Source: Nocardia niigatensis NBRC 100131 (GTDB lineage Bacteria > Actinomycetota > Actinomycetes > Mycobacteriales > Mycobacteriaceae). From it: DNA of 64,000 bases. Location of the stretch: assembly GCF_000308655.1 (NCBI RefSeq), contig NZ_BAGC01000003.1, forward strand, positions 124,001 to 188,000, in the 5' to 3' direction. The position numbers and the translations under genes were made by a program. Below, in pieces: positions 34,036-44,789 of this stretch; position 1 is the stretch's first letter; the number at the start of each line of letters is the position of its first letter. The notes beneath the pieces are model-generated. The model saw nothing but the letters and a program-made list of their open reading frames with translations. It had not been told where the DNA came from and did not search any database.

Positions 34036-35307
34036 GTGGCGACGCCCGCGAACCCGGCGGACATCCGGCTCTGGATCGCCGACTTCGTCGCCGAAACCCT
34101 GCCCCCCGAAACCCTGGAACAGGTCGTCACCCGCCTCGACGACGCCATCATCGCCCGCATCCCGGAACTGCGGGACCGCGACATGCGCCGCGACCTGGCC
34201 GCCAGCAGCCGCGCCCACGCGGTCGCGGTGCTCAGCGGACTCACCCAGGACCGGTTCGACTACCCGGTCCCGCCGGAGGCGCACGCCTTCGCCCGCACCG
34301 TCGCCCGCCGTGGCTACGACGTGCGGCTGCTGCTGCGCGTCTACCACCTCGGCCAGGAAGCGGTCATCGACTACATGACCGAGGTGCTCGAACAGCGGCA
34401 GCTGCCGCGGGACATCGAAAGATCCGTGCTGCTGCGGCTTTTCGACCGCACCACCCGCTGGGTCAGCACCTCGGTCGAGGCGCTCACCGACACCTACATG
34501 GCCGAGCGGGAACGCGGCCTGCGCGCCGCGCTCACCCAGCGCGCCGAAATCGTGCGCACGCTGCTGGACGGCGCCGAGCTGGACACCGAAAGCGCTTCCG
34601 CCAGGCTGGGATACCGGCTCGCGCAACGGCATCTGGCGCTGGTGCTGTGGACCGGCGAGGATGCCGCGCCGCTGCCGCCGGACGGCAACGCCGAGGCCGT
34701 CGGCCGGCTCGACCGGATCGTGGCCCGCTATGCGGGCGCGCTCGGCAACGGCAGTCTGCTCACCGTCCCGTCGGGCGCGACCGCGCTGTGGGCGTGGATC
34801 GGCGTGGACGACGAACTGCCCGGGCCCACCGACCCGGTGTGGTCGGTGGAGGCGCCCGCGCGGGTGGCGATCGGCGTGCCCGCCGCGCACGCGGCCGGCT
34901 TCCGGGCGGGCCATCGGGAGGCGGTCGCCGCCCGGCAGGTCGCCGAGCGGGCCCGGCCGGGCATGCCGCGGGCGCTGCACTACTCCGAGGTGGAGATCGC
35001 CTATCTGGCGGGATCCGACGAGACCGCCATGCGGTCGCTCATCGACCGGGAACTGGGCGCACTCGCCGCACCCGACGCGCAGTCGGCGCGACTGCGGGAA
35101 ACCTTGCATGCCTACCTGCGGGCCCGCCGCAGCCCGGATGGGGCCGCGAAGCTGCTCGGCGTGCACAAGAACACGGTGCGATACCGGATTCAGCGCATAG
35201 AAGAACTACTCGGTCACTCTCTCGACCAGCGTGGTACGCGACTGGAGGTCGCGCTCGACTGCGTGGCGGTCTACGGCGTTCAGGCCCGCGAACGGGTCGG
35301 GGCGTGA
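34036..35307 (+). CDS. PucR/CdaR-family transcriptional regulator
   Basis: A 423-residue regulator. The C-terminal helix-turn-helix GAAKLLGVHKNTVRYRIQRIEELLG (about 373-397) is the PucR C-terminal type; the middle is a GGDEF-like CdaR region. Related proteins activate catabolic genes in response to their substrates. GTG 34036 has GGAGGAG six bases upstream. It is divergent from the ALDH-SDR-PfkB operon with 156 bases between, and is likely its regulator. The intergenic TTGT...ACAA inverted repeat near 34001-34019 is a weak operator candidate. Confidence 0.9.
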   Translation: MATPANPADIRLWIADFVAETLPPETLEQVVTRLDDAIIARIPELRDRDMRRDLAASSRAHAVAVLSGLTQDRFDYPVPPEAHAFARTVARRGYDVRLLLRVYHLGQEAVIDYMTEVLEQRQLPRDIERSVLLRLFDRTTRWVSTSVEALTDTYMAERERGLRAALTQRAEIVRTLLDGAELDTESASARLGYRLAQRHLALVLWTGEDAAPLPPDGNAEAVGRLDRIVARYAGALGNGSLLTVPSGATALWAWIGVDDELPGPTDPVWSVEAPARVAIGVPAAHAAGFRAGHREAVAARQVAERARPGMPRALHYSEVEIAYLAGSDETAMRSLIDRELGALAAPDAQSARLRETLHAYLRARRSPDGAAKLLGVHKNTVRYRIQRIEELLGHSLDQRGTRLEVALDCVAVYGVQARERVGA

Positions 35308-35317
35308 AGGACGAGCT

Positions 35318-35587
35318 TCAGCTCGCTTCCTCGGTGACGGTTTCCCGGCCGGTGTGGCGGCGGGTCGGCGGCTCACCCTCGGAGGCCCGGCGCTCGGGTA
35401 ATTCCGCCAGCAATTGCGTGGTGGCGGCGGCGATCGCCGTCACCGCTTTGTCCACCGCGGCCTTGGTGGCCGTCGTCAATCCCGACACCCCGCCGACTTT
35501 GCGCACGTATTCCTGTGCGGCGGCGTAAATTTCCTGCTCCGTGGCGGCCGGGCTCAGCCCGCGCAGGAGGGTGATGTTCCCACTCAT
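35318..35587 (-). CDS. DUF2277 family protein
   Basis: An 89-residue protein matching the DUF2277 pattern (NITLLRGLSPAATEQEIYAAAQEYVRKVGGV). The usual family start MCRNIKTLRGLEPPA is recognisable as MSGNITLLRGLSPAA; the common cysteine is replaced. The function of the family is unknown. The C-terminal 25 residues are polar and variable. It starts at ATG 35587 and converges with the PucR gene, 10 bases apart. Confidence 0.82.
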   Translation of the reverse strand: MSGNITLLRGLSPAATEQEIYAAAQEYVRKVGGVSGLTTATKAAVDKAVTAIAAATTQLLAELPERRASEGEPPTRRHTGRETVTEEAS

Positions 35588-35803
35588 GCCCCCAGAGGTT
35601 AGCGCCCGATTACCCACTGTGACAGGGCAAGATTCAGACAATTGCGCGAGTGCGTCGCGGAGGGGCCATCGGAACGCCGGACCGCGGCTCCCAAAATTCC
35701 GAACCGAACGGTTTGCCGATTATTCGCACCCGACGCGGCCGGTGTGGCATACGCGATCGGCGAATTGTGGGCCGCTCCAAGATCGATGGGGAACAATCGT
35801 GGT

Positions 35804-36628
35804 ATGCCAGCCCGCGACGTGCCCCCGCTGACCACCTTTCCGTACCCGGAGCTGGACCAGCGCGAGGACGACCACTGGTCCGGTGCGCAGGTCTCCGACG
35901 ACGAGCTGCGCGCCCTCTCGCTCGGTGGCTTCTACTCCTCCCGCTGGGACGCCTTCCACGACGCACTGCTGCTCGGCCCCGAACGCGACCACCCGCTCGG
36001 TGATCGCCGCGAACTTGCCATCGACACCCTCACCGGCGCCTGGGGCATCACCGACGGCACCGAGGCCATGGCCTCGATGGAACAGCTGCTCGACGGCATG
36101 CACGGCCCGCTCTACGCACTCGTGCATCCACTTGTCATGGCGGCCATCAACTCCCCTGAACGCGACCGCTTCGGCGAGCGCGCCGATCGGCACCGCGCCT
36201 TCCTGCGGCAGGTCGGCTCGTTCCGCGGCATGGAGAATCCGGAGGCGCTGGTCCGCGATTACGACATCTGGTCGCAGGCCATCAAACTCGGCCTCACCGA
36301 CCATCTGGTCCGTCCCCTGCCCACCGATATCCAGGCCTGGGATCTGGCCCGTGTCGTGGCCGTGGCCCGCATGGCCTACACCGCCGGCTATCTCGACGCC
36401 GATGTCGCCTGGGAGTACCTCATGCGCGCACTGCCCCCGGCCCAGCGGAAATACCGGAACTGGCGGCAATTCGGCGATGCCTACCTGGCGGGGTGGACCT
36501 ACTGGCAGGCGTGCGAGGACCTCGCGGAACTGAAATCCGGTGGCGTGGACCGGCGCATGGAATTGCTGCGGCTGTGGATGCGTCCCACCAGCCCGTGGCG
36601 GCGTATCGCCTTGCAGCCCGACGAATAA
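35804..36628 (+). CDS. DUF1266 family protein
   Basis: A 274-residue soluble protein with the DUF1266 features of a mid-region WDLARVVAVARMAYTAGYLD and a C-terminal FGDAYLAGWTYWQ. The domain is widespread but of unknown function and is sometimes found near toxin or effector systems; nothing here supports such a role. The ATG has no strong ribosome-binding site. It stands alone, divergent from DUF2277 and converging with the next gene. Confidence 0.8.
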   Translation: MPARDVPPLTTFPYPELDQREDDHWSGAQVSDDELRALSLGGFYSSRWDAFHDALLLGPERDHPLGDRRELAIDTLTGAWGITDGTEAMASMEQLLDGMHGPLYALVHPLVMAAINSPERDRFGERADRHRAFLRQVGSFRGMENPEALVRDYDIWSQAIKLGLTDHLVRPLPTDIQAWDLARVVAVARMAYTAGYLDADVAWEYLMRALPPAQRKYRNWRQFGDAYLAGWTYWQACEDLAELKSGGVDRRMELLRLWMRPTSPWRRIALQPDE

Positions 36629-36678
36629 GCCGCGTGCTGGGGGCTCGACCCCCAACCCTTTTCATTCGATCCGGCAAC

Positions 36679-37608
36679 TCAATCCGGCAGCGACCGCAGA
36701 ATTCCGCGTCCGTAGCGCTGGAACTGCGCATCGTCGACCATGCCGAGCGAATGCCGCTCGACCAGCAATTCCCATTCGGAGTACAGCTTCGCGACGCCCG
36801 GATCCGCCGGCCCGGCGGCGCCGTCGGCCACCTCGCGCTGGATGGCGAAATTCAGAGCGCCCGTTACCCGATCGGTGTCGGCCCGGTCGGTGCCGGTGAA
36901 ATGCCAGGTCAGATTGCCGTCGCTGACCTCGATGCCGTACTCGGCGGGCGCGGGGCCCGGCGCGTCGGCGTCATCGGTGGTGCGCGCCCACAGCAGGGTC
37001 GCCACCGGTAGCTCGTGGGCGAAACGCTTGCCCAGGCTCAATGAAACGAAGATCAGCCGGGTGGTGGTGATCGCGAGCAGGCCGGTGGCCCGGGGCGCGG
37101 GCGCCTGCGCGGTGACGATGGCCGTCTCGAGCACGTACTCGCCGGGCGTGACATAGCGCTGCAGCGCGGCGACGGCCGGTTTGGCGTCCCGCTTGGGCGC
37201 CATGCGCCGCACCGCGCGATCCACGTCGGCGCGGGCGGGCCCGCTGCGACCCCAGGAGGGCGCGGGCGGAGTGAGGTCGGGGGCGGCCACATCGAGGCGC
37301 TGGGTGGCGAGGATCTGGTTGTTGATGCGCTCGACGATGACGGTGGCGGCGGGCACGTCGTGCTCGGCGATCAGCACCGGCAGCGGGGTCCGGTCCGCGG
37401 GTACTCCGGTCAGCACGGGGGTGGGGTAGCGCAGATATATTTCGATGACGACGGCGTCATCGGCGCGCCGGTTCAAACGCACCTTGAGCAGGTCGCTTAC
37501 CGGCACGTCGAGCACGCGCTCACCGTCTGTTCCCGGTCGCAGCACCGTCAAACGCCCGTTGCCATGACGCACAATCGCTGTGGGTGTCCGTAGCTCGACT
37601 ATGTCCAT
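36679..37608 (-). CDS. Unknown protein with possible PH-like and SHOCT-like parts
   Basis: I do not recognise a named family for the whole protein of about 309 residues. The middle region (YVLETAIVTAQ...GLLAITTTRLIFVSLSLGKRFAHELPVATLLWART) looks like a bacterial PH-like domain of the YokE/bPH type. The end (KLYSEWELLVERHSLGMVDDAQFQRYGRGIL) looks like a short SHOCT-type oligomerisation module. There is no membrane segment. ATG 37608 and GTG 37635 are both possible starts. Confidence 0.7.
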   Translation of the reverse strand: MDIVELRTPTAIVRHGNGRLTVLRPGTDGERVLDVPVSDLLKVRLNRRADDAVVIEIYLRYPTPVLTGVPADRTPLPVLIAEHDVPAATVIVERINNQILATQRLDVAAPDLTPPAPSWGRSGPARADVDRAVRRMAPKRDAKPAVAALQRYVTPGEYVLETAIVTAQAPAPRATGLLAITTTRLIFVSLSLGKRFAHELPVATLLWARTTDDADAPGPAPAEYGIEVSDGNLTWHFTGTDRADTDRVTGALNFAIQREVADGAAGPADPGVAKLYSEWELLVERHSLGMVDDAQFQRYGRGILRSLPD

Positions 37609-37810
37609 ACCCCCTGCGCTCTGTTGTGTCGCCACTCACGATGAGACGACCATGCCATGATTGTGACCACTCGGTCCGACACCAGGGGGTGATCGACCCA
37701 GTGTGTTGCCGCAGATGGTCGGGGAACCACCCGCGTTCTCCAGCCGTTTACCTGTTGAACTGCACTAGCTGCCGAACTGCGCGATGTAACGACTAGACCG
37801 TACGCGGTAA

Positions 37811-37852
37811 CGTGGCATGTCCGCATCCGTTCGCCGGAACGGGCGTGCCACG
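37811..37852 (+). promoter_or_regulatory. Stem-loop in the ftsH upstream region
   Basis: CGTGGCA and TGCCACG form the outer stem, and CCGTTC-GCCG-GAACGG the perfect inner hairpin. The element sits 63-104 bases upstream of the ftsH start in a 279-bp intergenic region. It could be a leader RNA hairpin or a DNA operator; the function is not known. Confidence 0.5.
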
Positions 37853-37914
37853 CAAGCATCGCAGGCAAACCGGATACACCCCCCGGAAAGGACTGGCCGC
37901 CAGGCCGACGCTCT

Positions 37915-40272
<2,358 letters not shown>

Positions 40273-40296
40273 CCGCGGTCCCGATAGGCTCATTGG

Positions 40297-40314
40297 GTTC
40301 GCGGCCCGGCTCGG
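40297..40314. repeat. Solo 18-nt arm of the palindromic repeat
   Basis: GTTCGCGGCCCGGCTCGG is identical to the left terminal arm of repeat copy 1 (17685-17702). The rest of the element is absent here. It lies between ftsH and folE, about 770 bases from the full copy on the other side of folE. Confidence 0.65.
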
Positions 40315-40425
40315 GCGGGGTTCGGACGCTGGGTGAAACGCCCGCGGCCGGATCCGCCCGAGTGGTTCGGCGACCGCGTCCAGGCCGCTTCTGCATGTGC
40401 GGCAAGTCAACACAGGAGGTGTCGA

Positions 40426-41049
40426 TTGTCGGCCACCAACAATCGTGTCGTGTCCGGCCCGATCGCGCTCGACACCGGTCGATCGTTCGATCAGACGCGC
40501 GCGGAGGCTGCCGTGCGCGAGCTACTGATCGCGGTCGGTGAGGATCCGGATCGTCCCGGGCTCGCCGACACCCCCGCCCGGGTGGCGCGGGCCTACCGCG
40601 AGATGTTCGCCGGGCTGTTCACCGATCCGTCCGAGGTGCTCAACACCACCTTCGAGGAGGGGCACCAGGAGCTGGTGCTGGTGCGCGACATCCCCATGTA
40701 CTCGACCTGTGAGCACCACCTGGTGGCGTTCCACGGTGTCGCGCACGTCGGCTACATTCCGGGCCCGCACGGCCGGGTGACGGGACTGTCGAAGCTGGCC
40801 CGCGTGGTGGATCTGTACGCCAAGCGCCCGCAGGTGCAGGAGCGGCTGACCAGCCAGATCGCGGACGCGGTGATGAAGAAGCTGGAACCGCGCGGCGCCA
40901 TCGTCGTGGTCGAGGCCGAGCACCTGTGCATGGCCATGCGCGGCATCCGCAAGCCGGGCGCCTCCACCACCACCTCGGCGGTGCGCGGCATGTTGCAGAC
41001 CAACGCCTCCTCGCGCGCGGAGGCCCTGGATCTCATCCTGCGAAAGTGA
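40426..41049 (+). CDS. folE: GTP cyclohydrolase I
   Basis: A 207-residue enzyme making dihydroneopterin triphosphate from GTP, the first step of folate synthesis. Clear signatures are [21 protein letters not shown] (zinc cysteine and histidines), [20 protein letters not shown] and [18 protein letters not shown] with the second zinc cysteine. I chose TTG 40426, which has AGGAGG six bases upstream and gives a length close to the M. tuberculosis enzyme; an in-frame GTG at 40333 would add residues without homology. It is first of folE-folP-folB-folK. Confidence 0.97.
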   Translation: MSATNNRVVSGPIALDTGRSFDQTRAEAAVRELLIAVGEDPDRPGLADTPARVARAYREMFAGLFTDPSEVLNTTFEEGHQELVLVRDIPMYSTCEHHLVAFHGVAHVGYIPGPHGRVTGLSKLARVVDLYAKRPQVQERLTSQIADAVMKKLEPRGAIVVVEAEHLCMAMRGIRKPGASTTTSAVRGMLQTNASSRAEALDLILRK

Positions 41050-41085
41050 GTGCTGTGTTCAATTGCCTCCGCTTCGCTTCGGCGG

Positions 41086-41177
41086 GTTCGCGGCCCTGCA
41101 AGCTCGATTCTTCCCTCCTCCGCTCCTCCGCTTCGCTCCCCCGCTCCGTCAGTCCAGAATCGAGCCGGGCCGCGAAC
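41086..41177. repeat. 92-bp palindromic interspersed repeat, copy 2
   Basis: Same length as, and about 85% identical to, the reverse complement of copy 1 (14 mismatches by hand count). The arms are GCTCGATTCT and AGAATCGAGC, where copy 1 has GCTCGGTTCT and AGAACCGAGC: paired positions 22 and 75 changed together (G-C to A-T), keeping the stem. It fills most of the 154-bp gap between folE and folP, unlike the tight spacing of the other folate genes. Confidence 0.88.
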
Positions 41178-41203
41178 TCTGGGTGCGGGAGTCTGGGGGC
41201 ATT

Positions 41204-42112
41204 GTGACGCCACGCCTGTTGGAGCCGCGTGGGGGGCGTTCCTGTGTGGTGATGGGCGTAGTGAATGTCACCCGCGACTCGTTCTCCGATGGCGGCCGCT
41301 ACCTGGATCCGGGTCTGGCGGTGGCGCACGGTCTCGAGCTGTACGAGATGGGTGCCGACGTCATCGATGTCGGCGGTGAGTCGACCCGCCCCGGTGCGAT
41401 CCGCATCGATCCCGAAACCGAAGCGGCGCGGGTGGTTCCGGTGATCCGGCAGCTGGCCGCGGCCGGGGTGCCGACCAGCGTGGACACCATGCGGGCGAGC
41501 GTGGCCGAGGCCGCCATCGAGGCGGGCGTGGCCATGGTCAACGACGTGTCGGGCGGTCGCGCCGACCCGAACATGGTGAAAGTCGTTGCGGCGACCAAGA
41601 TTCCGTGGATCCTCATGCACTGGCGAGCGGAGGCGGACTACCGGCACGCGGGTCCCGCCGAGCAGTACGACGATGTGGTGTCCAAGGTCTGGGAGGAGCT
41701 GAACGCGCAGGTCGAGTTCGCCCTCGCCGGCGGCGTCGACTTCGGTCAGCTGGTGCTGGATCCGGGCCTGGGCTTCGCCAAGAACGCCGACCACAACTGG
41801 GAGTTGCTGGGCGGCCTGTTCTATCGCATGACCGAGATGATGGACGCGGGCCTGCCGATCCTGATCGGGGCCTCCCGCAAGCGTTTTCTCGGCGGCCTGC
41901 TGGCCGATGCGGAGGGCCCGCGCCCGCCGGACGGCCGCGAGGTCGCCACGGCCACGATTTCCGCCCTGGCCGCCGAGCACGGCGCCTGGGGGGTGCGGGT
42001 GCACGATGTCCGGTCGTCGCTGGACGCCATCGCGGTGGTCGACGCGACCACCAATGCCGCGCGGCGACTGCGCGAGCGGTACCGGCGGGAGCGGGAAGCG
42101 GGGGAGCGGTAG
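41204..42112 (+). CDS. folP: Dihydropteroate synthase
   Basis: A 302-residue TIM-barrel enzyme joining p-aminobenzoate to hydroxymethyl-dihydropterin diphosphate; the sulfonamide target. Signatures are VMGVVNVTRDSFSDGG, VIDVGGESTRPGA, MVNDVSGG, LVLDPGLGFAKN and LIGASRKRFLG. The start is GTG 41204 behind GGGGGC. It is separated from folE by a repeat element but is fused by a one-base overlap (TAGTG) to folB, so it may be expressed by read-through from folE or from its own start. Confidence 0.97.
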   Translation: MTPRLLEPRGGRSCVVMGVVNVTRDSFSDGGRYLDPGLAVAHGLELYEMGADVIDVGGESTRPGAIRIDPETEAARVVPVIRQLAAAGVPTSVDTMRASVAEAAIEAGVAMVNDVSGGRADPNMVKVVAATKIPWILMHWRAEADYRHAGPAEQYDDVVSKVWEELNAQVEFALAGGVDFGQLVLDPGLGFAKNADHNWELLGGLFYRMTEMMDAGLPILIGASRKRFLGGLLADAEGPRPPDGREVATATISALAAEHGAWGVRVHDVRSSLDAIAVVDATTNAARRLRERYRREREAGER

Positions 42113-42504
42113 TGAGCATCGATCGTGCCGGATCGCCCGGGGACCGCATCGAATTGCGCGGGCTGCGCGTCTTCGGCCACCACGGCGTCTTCGACTTCGA
42201 GAAGCGCGACGGCCAGGAGTTCGTGGTGGATCTGACGCTGTGGACGGATTTCACCGTCGCCGCGAAGTCCGACGACATCGCCGATACCATCCACTACGGC
42301 GAGCTGGCCGAGCAGGTGGTGGCGATCGTGGCGGGCGAGCCGAAGGATCTGATCGAGACGGTGGTCTCGAACATCGCCGACGAGGTGATGGCGGATCCGC
42401 GCATCCAGGCCGTGGAAGTGGTGCTGCACAAGCCTTTCGCGCCGATTCCGCATACCTTCGAAGACGTCCGTGTAGTCACGTCCCGCCGTCGCGAACAGGA
42501 GTAG
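42112..42504 (+). CDS. folB: Dihydroneopterin aldolase
   Basis: A 130-residue enzyme cleaving dihydroneopterin to hydroxymethyl-dihydropterin. Features are LRVFGHHGVFDFEKRDGQEFVVDL near the start, with the substrate-binding glutamate, the DTIHYGELAE tyrosine region and VVLHKPFAPIPHTFEDV near the end with the catalytic lysine. It starts with GTG using the last base of the folP stop codon and is followed four bases later by folK, a tightly coupled operon. Confidence 0.96.
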   Translation: MSIDRAGSPGDRIELRGLRVFGHHGVFDFEKRDGQEFVVDLTLWTDFTVAAKSDDIADTIHYGELAEQVVAIVAGEPKDLIETVVSNIADEVMADPRIQAVEVVLHKPFAPIPHTFEDVRVVTSRRREQE

Positions 42505-42508
42505 AGCG

Positions 42509-43042
42509 GTGACCCGCGTTGTGCTGTCGATCGGATCCAACCTCGGTGACCGGCTGGCGCATCTGCGCAGTGTCGTGGAGGCGCTGGGCCCGCGCCTGGT
42601 GGCGGTCTCGTCGGTGTACTCGACGCCGCCCTGGGGCGGGGTGCCGCAGCAGGACTACCTGAATGCCGTGCTGGTGGCCGAGGATCCGGCCATGGAGCCC
42701 TCGGACTGGCTACGCCTGGGGCAGGAGCTGGAGCAGGCCGCGGGCCGGATCCGGGAAGTCCGCTGGGGCGCGCGCACTCTCGACGTGGACGTGGTGCAGG
42801 CCGAGTCGCGCCGTCGCGAGGGCCGGGTGGTGGTGCGCAGTCTGGATCCGGTGCTGACGCTGCCGCATCCGCAGGCGCACCATCGCGCGTTCGTGCTGGT
42901 GCCGTGGCTGGAGATCGAACCCGACGCGGAGCTGGAGGCGATCGGCGCGCTGCGCACGCTGCGAGAGTGGCTGTCCGCCTTGGATTCCGCCGAGGTGAGC
43001 GGGGTGCGCCGCACCGAGCTGACTTTGGGCTGGACGCCGTGA
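42509..43042 (+). CDS. folK: Hydroxymethyldihydropterin pyrophosphokinase
   Basis: A 177-residue HPPK that transfers pyrophosphate from ATP to the pterin, giving the FolP substrate. VLSIGSNLGDRLAHLR, YSTPPWGGVPQQDYLNAV and ARTLDVDVV (metal-binding aspartates) then LPHPQAHHRAFVLVPW are diagnostic. The start is GTG. It completes the folate set, followed 16 bases later by a membrane-protein gene likely on the same transcript. Confidence 0.96.
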   Translation: MTRVVLSIGSNLGDRLAHLRSVVEALGPRLVAVSSVYSTPPWGGVPQQDYLNAVLVAEDPAMEPSDWLRLGQELEQAAGRIREVRWGARTLDVDVVQAESRRREGRVVVRSLDPVLTLPHPQAHHRAFVLVPWLEIEPDAELEAIGALRTLREWLSALDSAEVSGVRRTELTLGWTP

Positions 43043-43058
43043 CGCCGGAGCTGTTGCG

Positions 43059-43529
43059 GTGAAGCCGACCCGCATTCTCGACCTGTGTGCGAATGTGCTG
43101 CTGGCGGCGATCGTGGCCTGGGTCGCCACCAATATGGCGTATTCGAGTTTCCCGCCGATCTCGGTGTTCTCGGGCGCCTCGCTGCTGCCGGTGGCGCTGC
43201 TGGAGGTGGTGCTGGCATTCGTGATTCGGCAGCGTAAGGAGAATCACGGGATCGGTCCCGGTTCGGGGCAGCTGCATGCCATCACGGCGGCCCGGGCGGT
43301 GGCGCTGGCGAAGGCGTCGGCGCAGGTGGGGTCGCTGGTGGGCGGGATCTGGCTGGGGTTCCTGGTGTGGCTGCTGATGCAACGCTCGGATCTGCGTGCG
43401 GCGGCGTCGGATACGCCGGGTGCGGTGGTGGGGCTGCTGGGCGGGGTGGCGCTGGTGGCGGCGGCCCTGTGGCTGGAGTATTGCTGCCGGGCTCCCATTG
43501 ATCCGCCCGATGAGGCAGCTACTTCTTAG
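43059..43529 (+). CDS. DUF3180 membrane protein
   Basis: A 156-residue integral membrane protein of the DUF3180 family, always found next to folK in mycobacteria and relatives. Four hydrophobic helices are visible (about 10-28, 37-55, 90-108, 120-140), with TAARAVALAKASAQVGSLVGGIWLG as the conserved core. Its function is unknown; conserved linkage suggests a role coupled to folate or pantothenate genes, or merely a stable operon position. Confidence 0.85.
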   Translation: MKPTRILDLCANVLLAAIVAWVATNMAYSSFPPISVFSGASLLPVALLEVVLAFVIRQRKENHGIGPGSGQLHAITAARAVALAKASAQVGSLVGGIWLGFLVWLLMQRSDLRAAASDTPGAVVGLLGGVALVAAALWLEYCCRAPIDPPDEAATS

Positions 43530-43598
43530 CTAACGGATTGGCGCTGATCATCGCCAAGGCGGGGGCCACACTCCCGAGATCAAGCTACGCTGGCGGAC

Positions 43599-44624
43599 AT
43601 GGTTTCACCCTCCCGTAGCAGTGCTTCCCGTCGCCGCCGGGAGGATGCGGGAAAGTTCTTCACCGGCTTTCTGCTTCTCCTCGGACTGGTTGCCAGCGTT
43701 TTCCTGGTCTTCAGTGACAACCTCCACCTGATCCGGGTGGGCCTGGTCGCAGCCCTCTGGGCGGCCGCCATCGGTGCGCTCGCCGCCACCCGTTATCGCA
43801 GGGAGGCGGCAGTCGACAAGGCGAAAGTGGGTGACCTCCAGAAGGTCTATCAACTGCAGCTGGAGCGCGAGGTTGCTGCCCGCCGCGAATACGAGCTCGG
43901 CGTCGAGACCCGGGTCCGGCACGAGGTCGGCGCCGATGCCGCGGAAATGGCCGCGCTGCGTGCCGAACTCACGGTCCTGCGCGAGAGCCTGCAGCGCCTG
44001 TTCGACGGCGACCTGCCCTCCGAACGCCCCGCCCTGCGTGCGGATGCCGTTCGGGTCCAAGAACTTCCGAGTAGCGACGCCGGACCGGCCCCCGAGGCGG
44101 CGAACGATAACTGGCCGGACGCGGATCCCTGGGACCCGTGGTCGTCACCCGACCAGGCCGAGGACGACGACGACCCGCGCGCCCGCATGGCCCCCAAGTT
44201 CGACCCCGCGCATCCCGAGCCGCCGGCCTTCGCCACCCCCTTCGACGACCCGGTCACCGCCGAGACCTCGATCATCACCGACGCCATGCGCCAGGACTAC
44301 GAGGCCGAACGCGCCGCCGCCGAACCGGATTCACCCACCTCGGCGCCGAACCCGGAGACCGCCGACGCCCCCGCCGTCGAGGACACGGCGGCCACCAACC
44401 GCGACGGTGTCACCAATGGCAGCACCGCCACCAATGCCGACGCGCCCAGCGAACCGTTACCCGTCCCGCGCCTGACCCCCGACCCGGCCCCCACGGCCCC
44501 GGTGGGCCGCGCCAGCACCCGCCGTCGCCGGCGCTCCGACGACAACGCCGACGCCGAAGGCACCCACCGCCTGTCGGTCGCCGAGATCATGGCGAACCTC
44601 AAATCCGAGAACAGCAGTAACTGA
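43599..44624 (+). CDS. Membrane protein with coiled-coil and acidic disordered tail
   Basis: A 341-residue protein matching the position of M. tuberculosis Rv3604c (DUF6779-type). It has two membrane helices (about 20-38 and 46-63), an amphipathic coiled-coil stretch (about 68-140, LQLEREVAARREYELGVETR...ALRAELTVLRESLQRL), then a long acidic Pro/Ala/Thr/Asp-rich tail ending in a conserved-looking HRLSVAEIMANLK. The tail may be a phosphorylation or interaction platform; that is inference. It is followed by a compound terminator. Confidence 0.78.
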   Translation: MVSPSRSSASRRRREDAGKFFTGFLLLLGLVASVFLVFSDNLHLIRVGLVAALWAAAIGALAATRYRREAAVDKAKVGDLQKVYQLQLEREVAARREYELGVETRVRHEVGADAAEMAALRAELTVLRESLQRLFDGDLPSERPALRADAVRVQELPSSDAGPAPEAANDNWPDADPWDPWSSPDQAEDDDDPRARMAPKFDPAHPEPPAFATPFDDPVTAETSIITDAMRQDYEAERAAAEPDSPTSAPNPETADAPAVEDTAATNRDGVTNGSTATNADAPSEPLPVPRLTPDPAPTAPVGRASTRRRRRSDDNADAEGTHRLSVAEIMANLKSENSSN

Positions 44625-44629
44625 CCCGA

Positions 44630-44677
44630 GCGCCCCCCGCAGGGATGCGGGGGTTCCGGGGAAGCCCCCGGGGGCGC
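44630..44677 (+). terminator. Compound hairpin terminator
   Basis: CCCCCGCA-GGGA-TGCGGGGG forms the first hairpin, followed by a CCGGGG/CCCCGG hairpin. The outer GCGCCCCC and GGGGGCGC could pair across the whole element. It ends the folate/membrane operon before the pantothenate cluster. Confidence 0.75.
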
Positions 44678-44789
44678 GAGAGTTGTCTATCCCACAGTGG
44701 GTAGCTCTGGCGAATCGGCGGCGATATCCTCGCTCGAGTAACGTCCGGTACCCGCAAGGCGGGACTGGAACGACTTTCGAGAGGACAAA

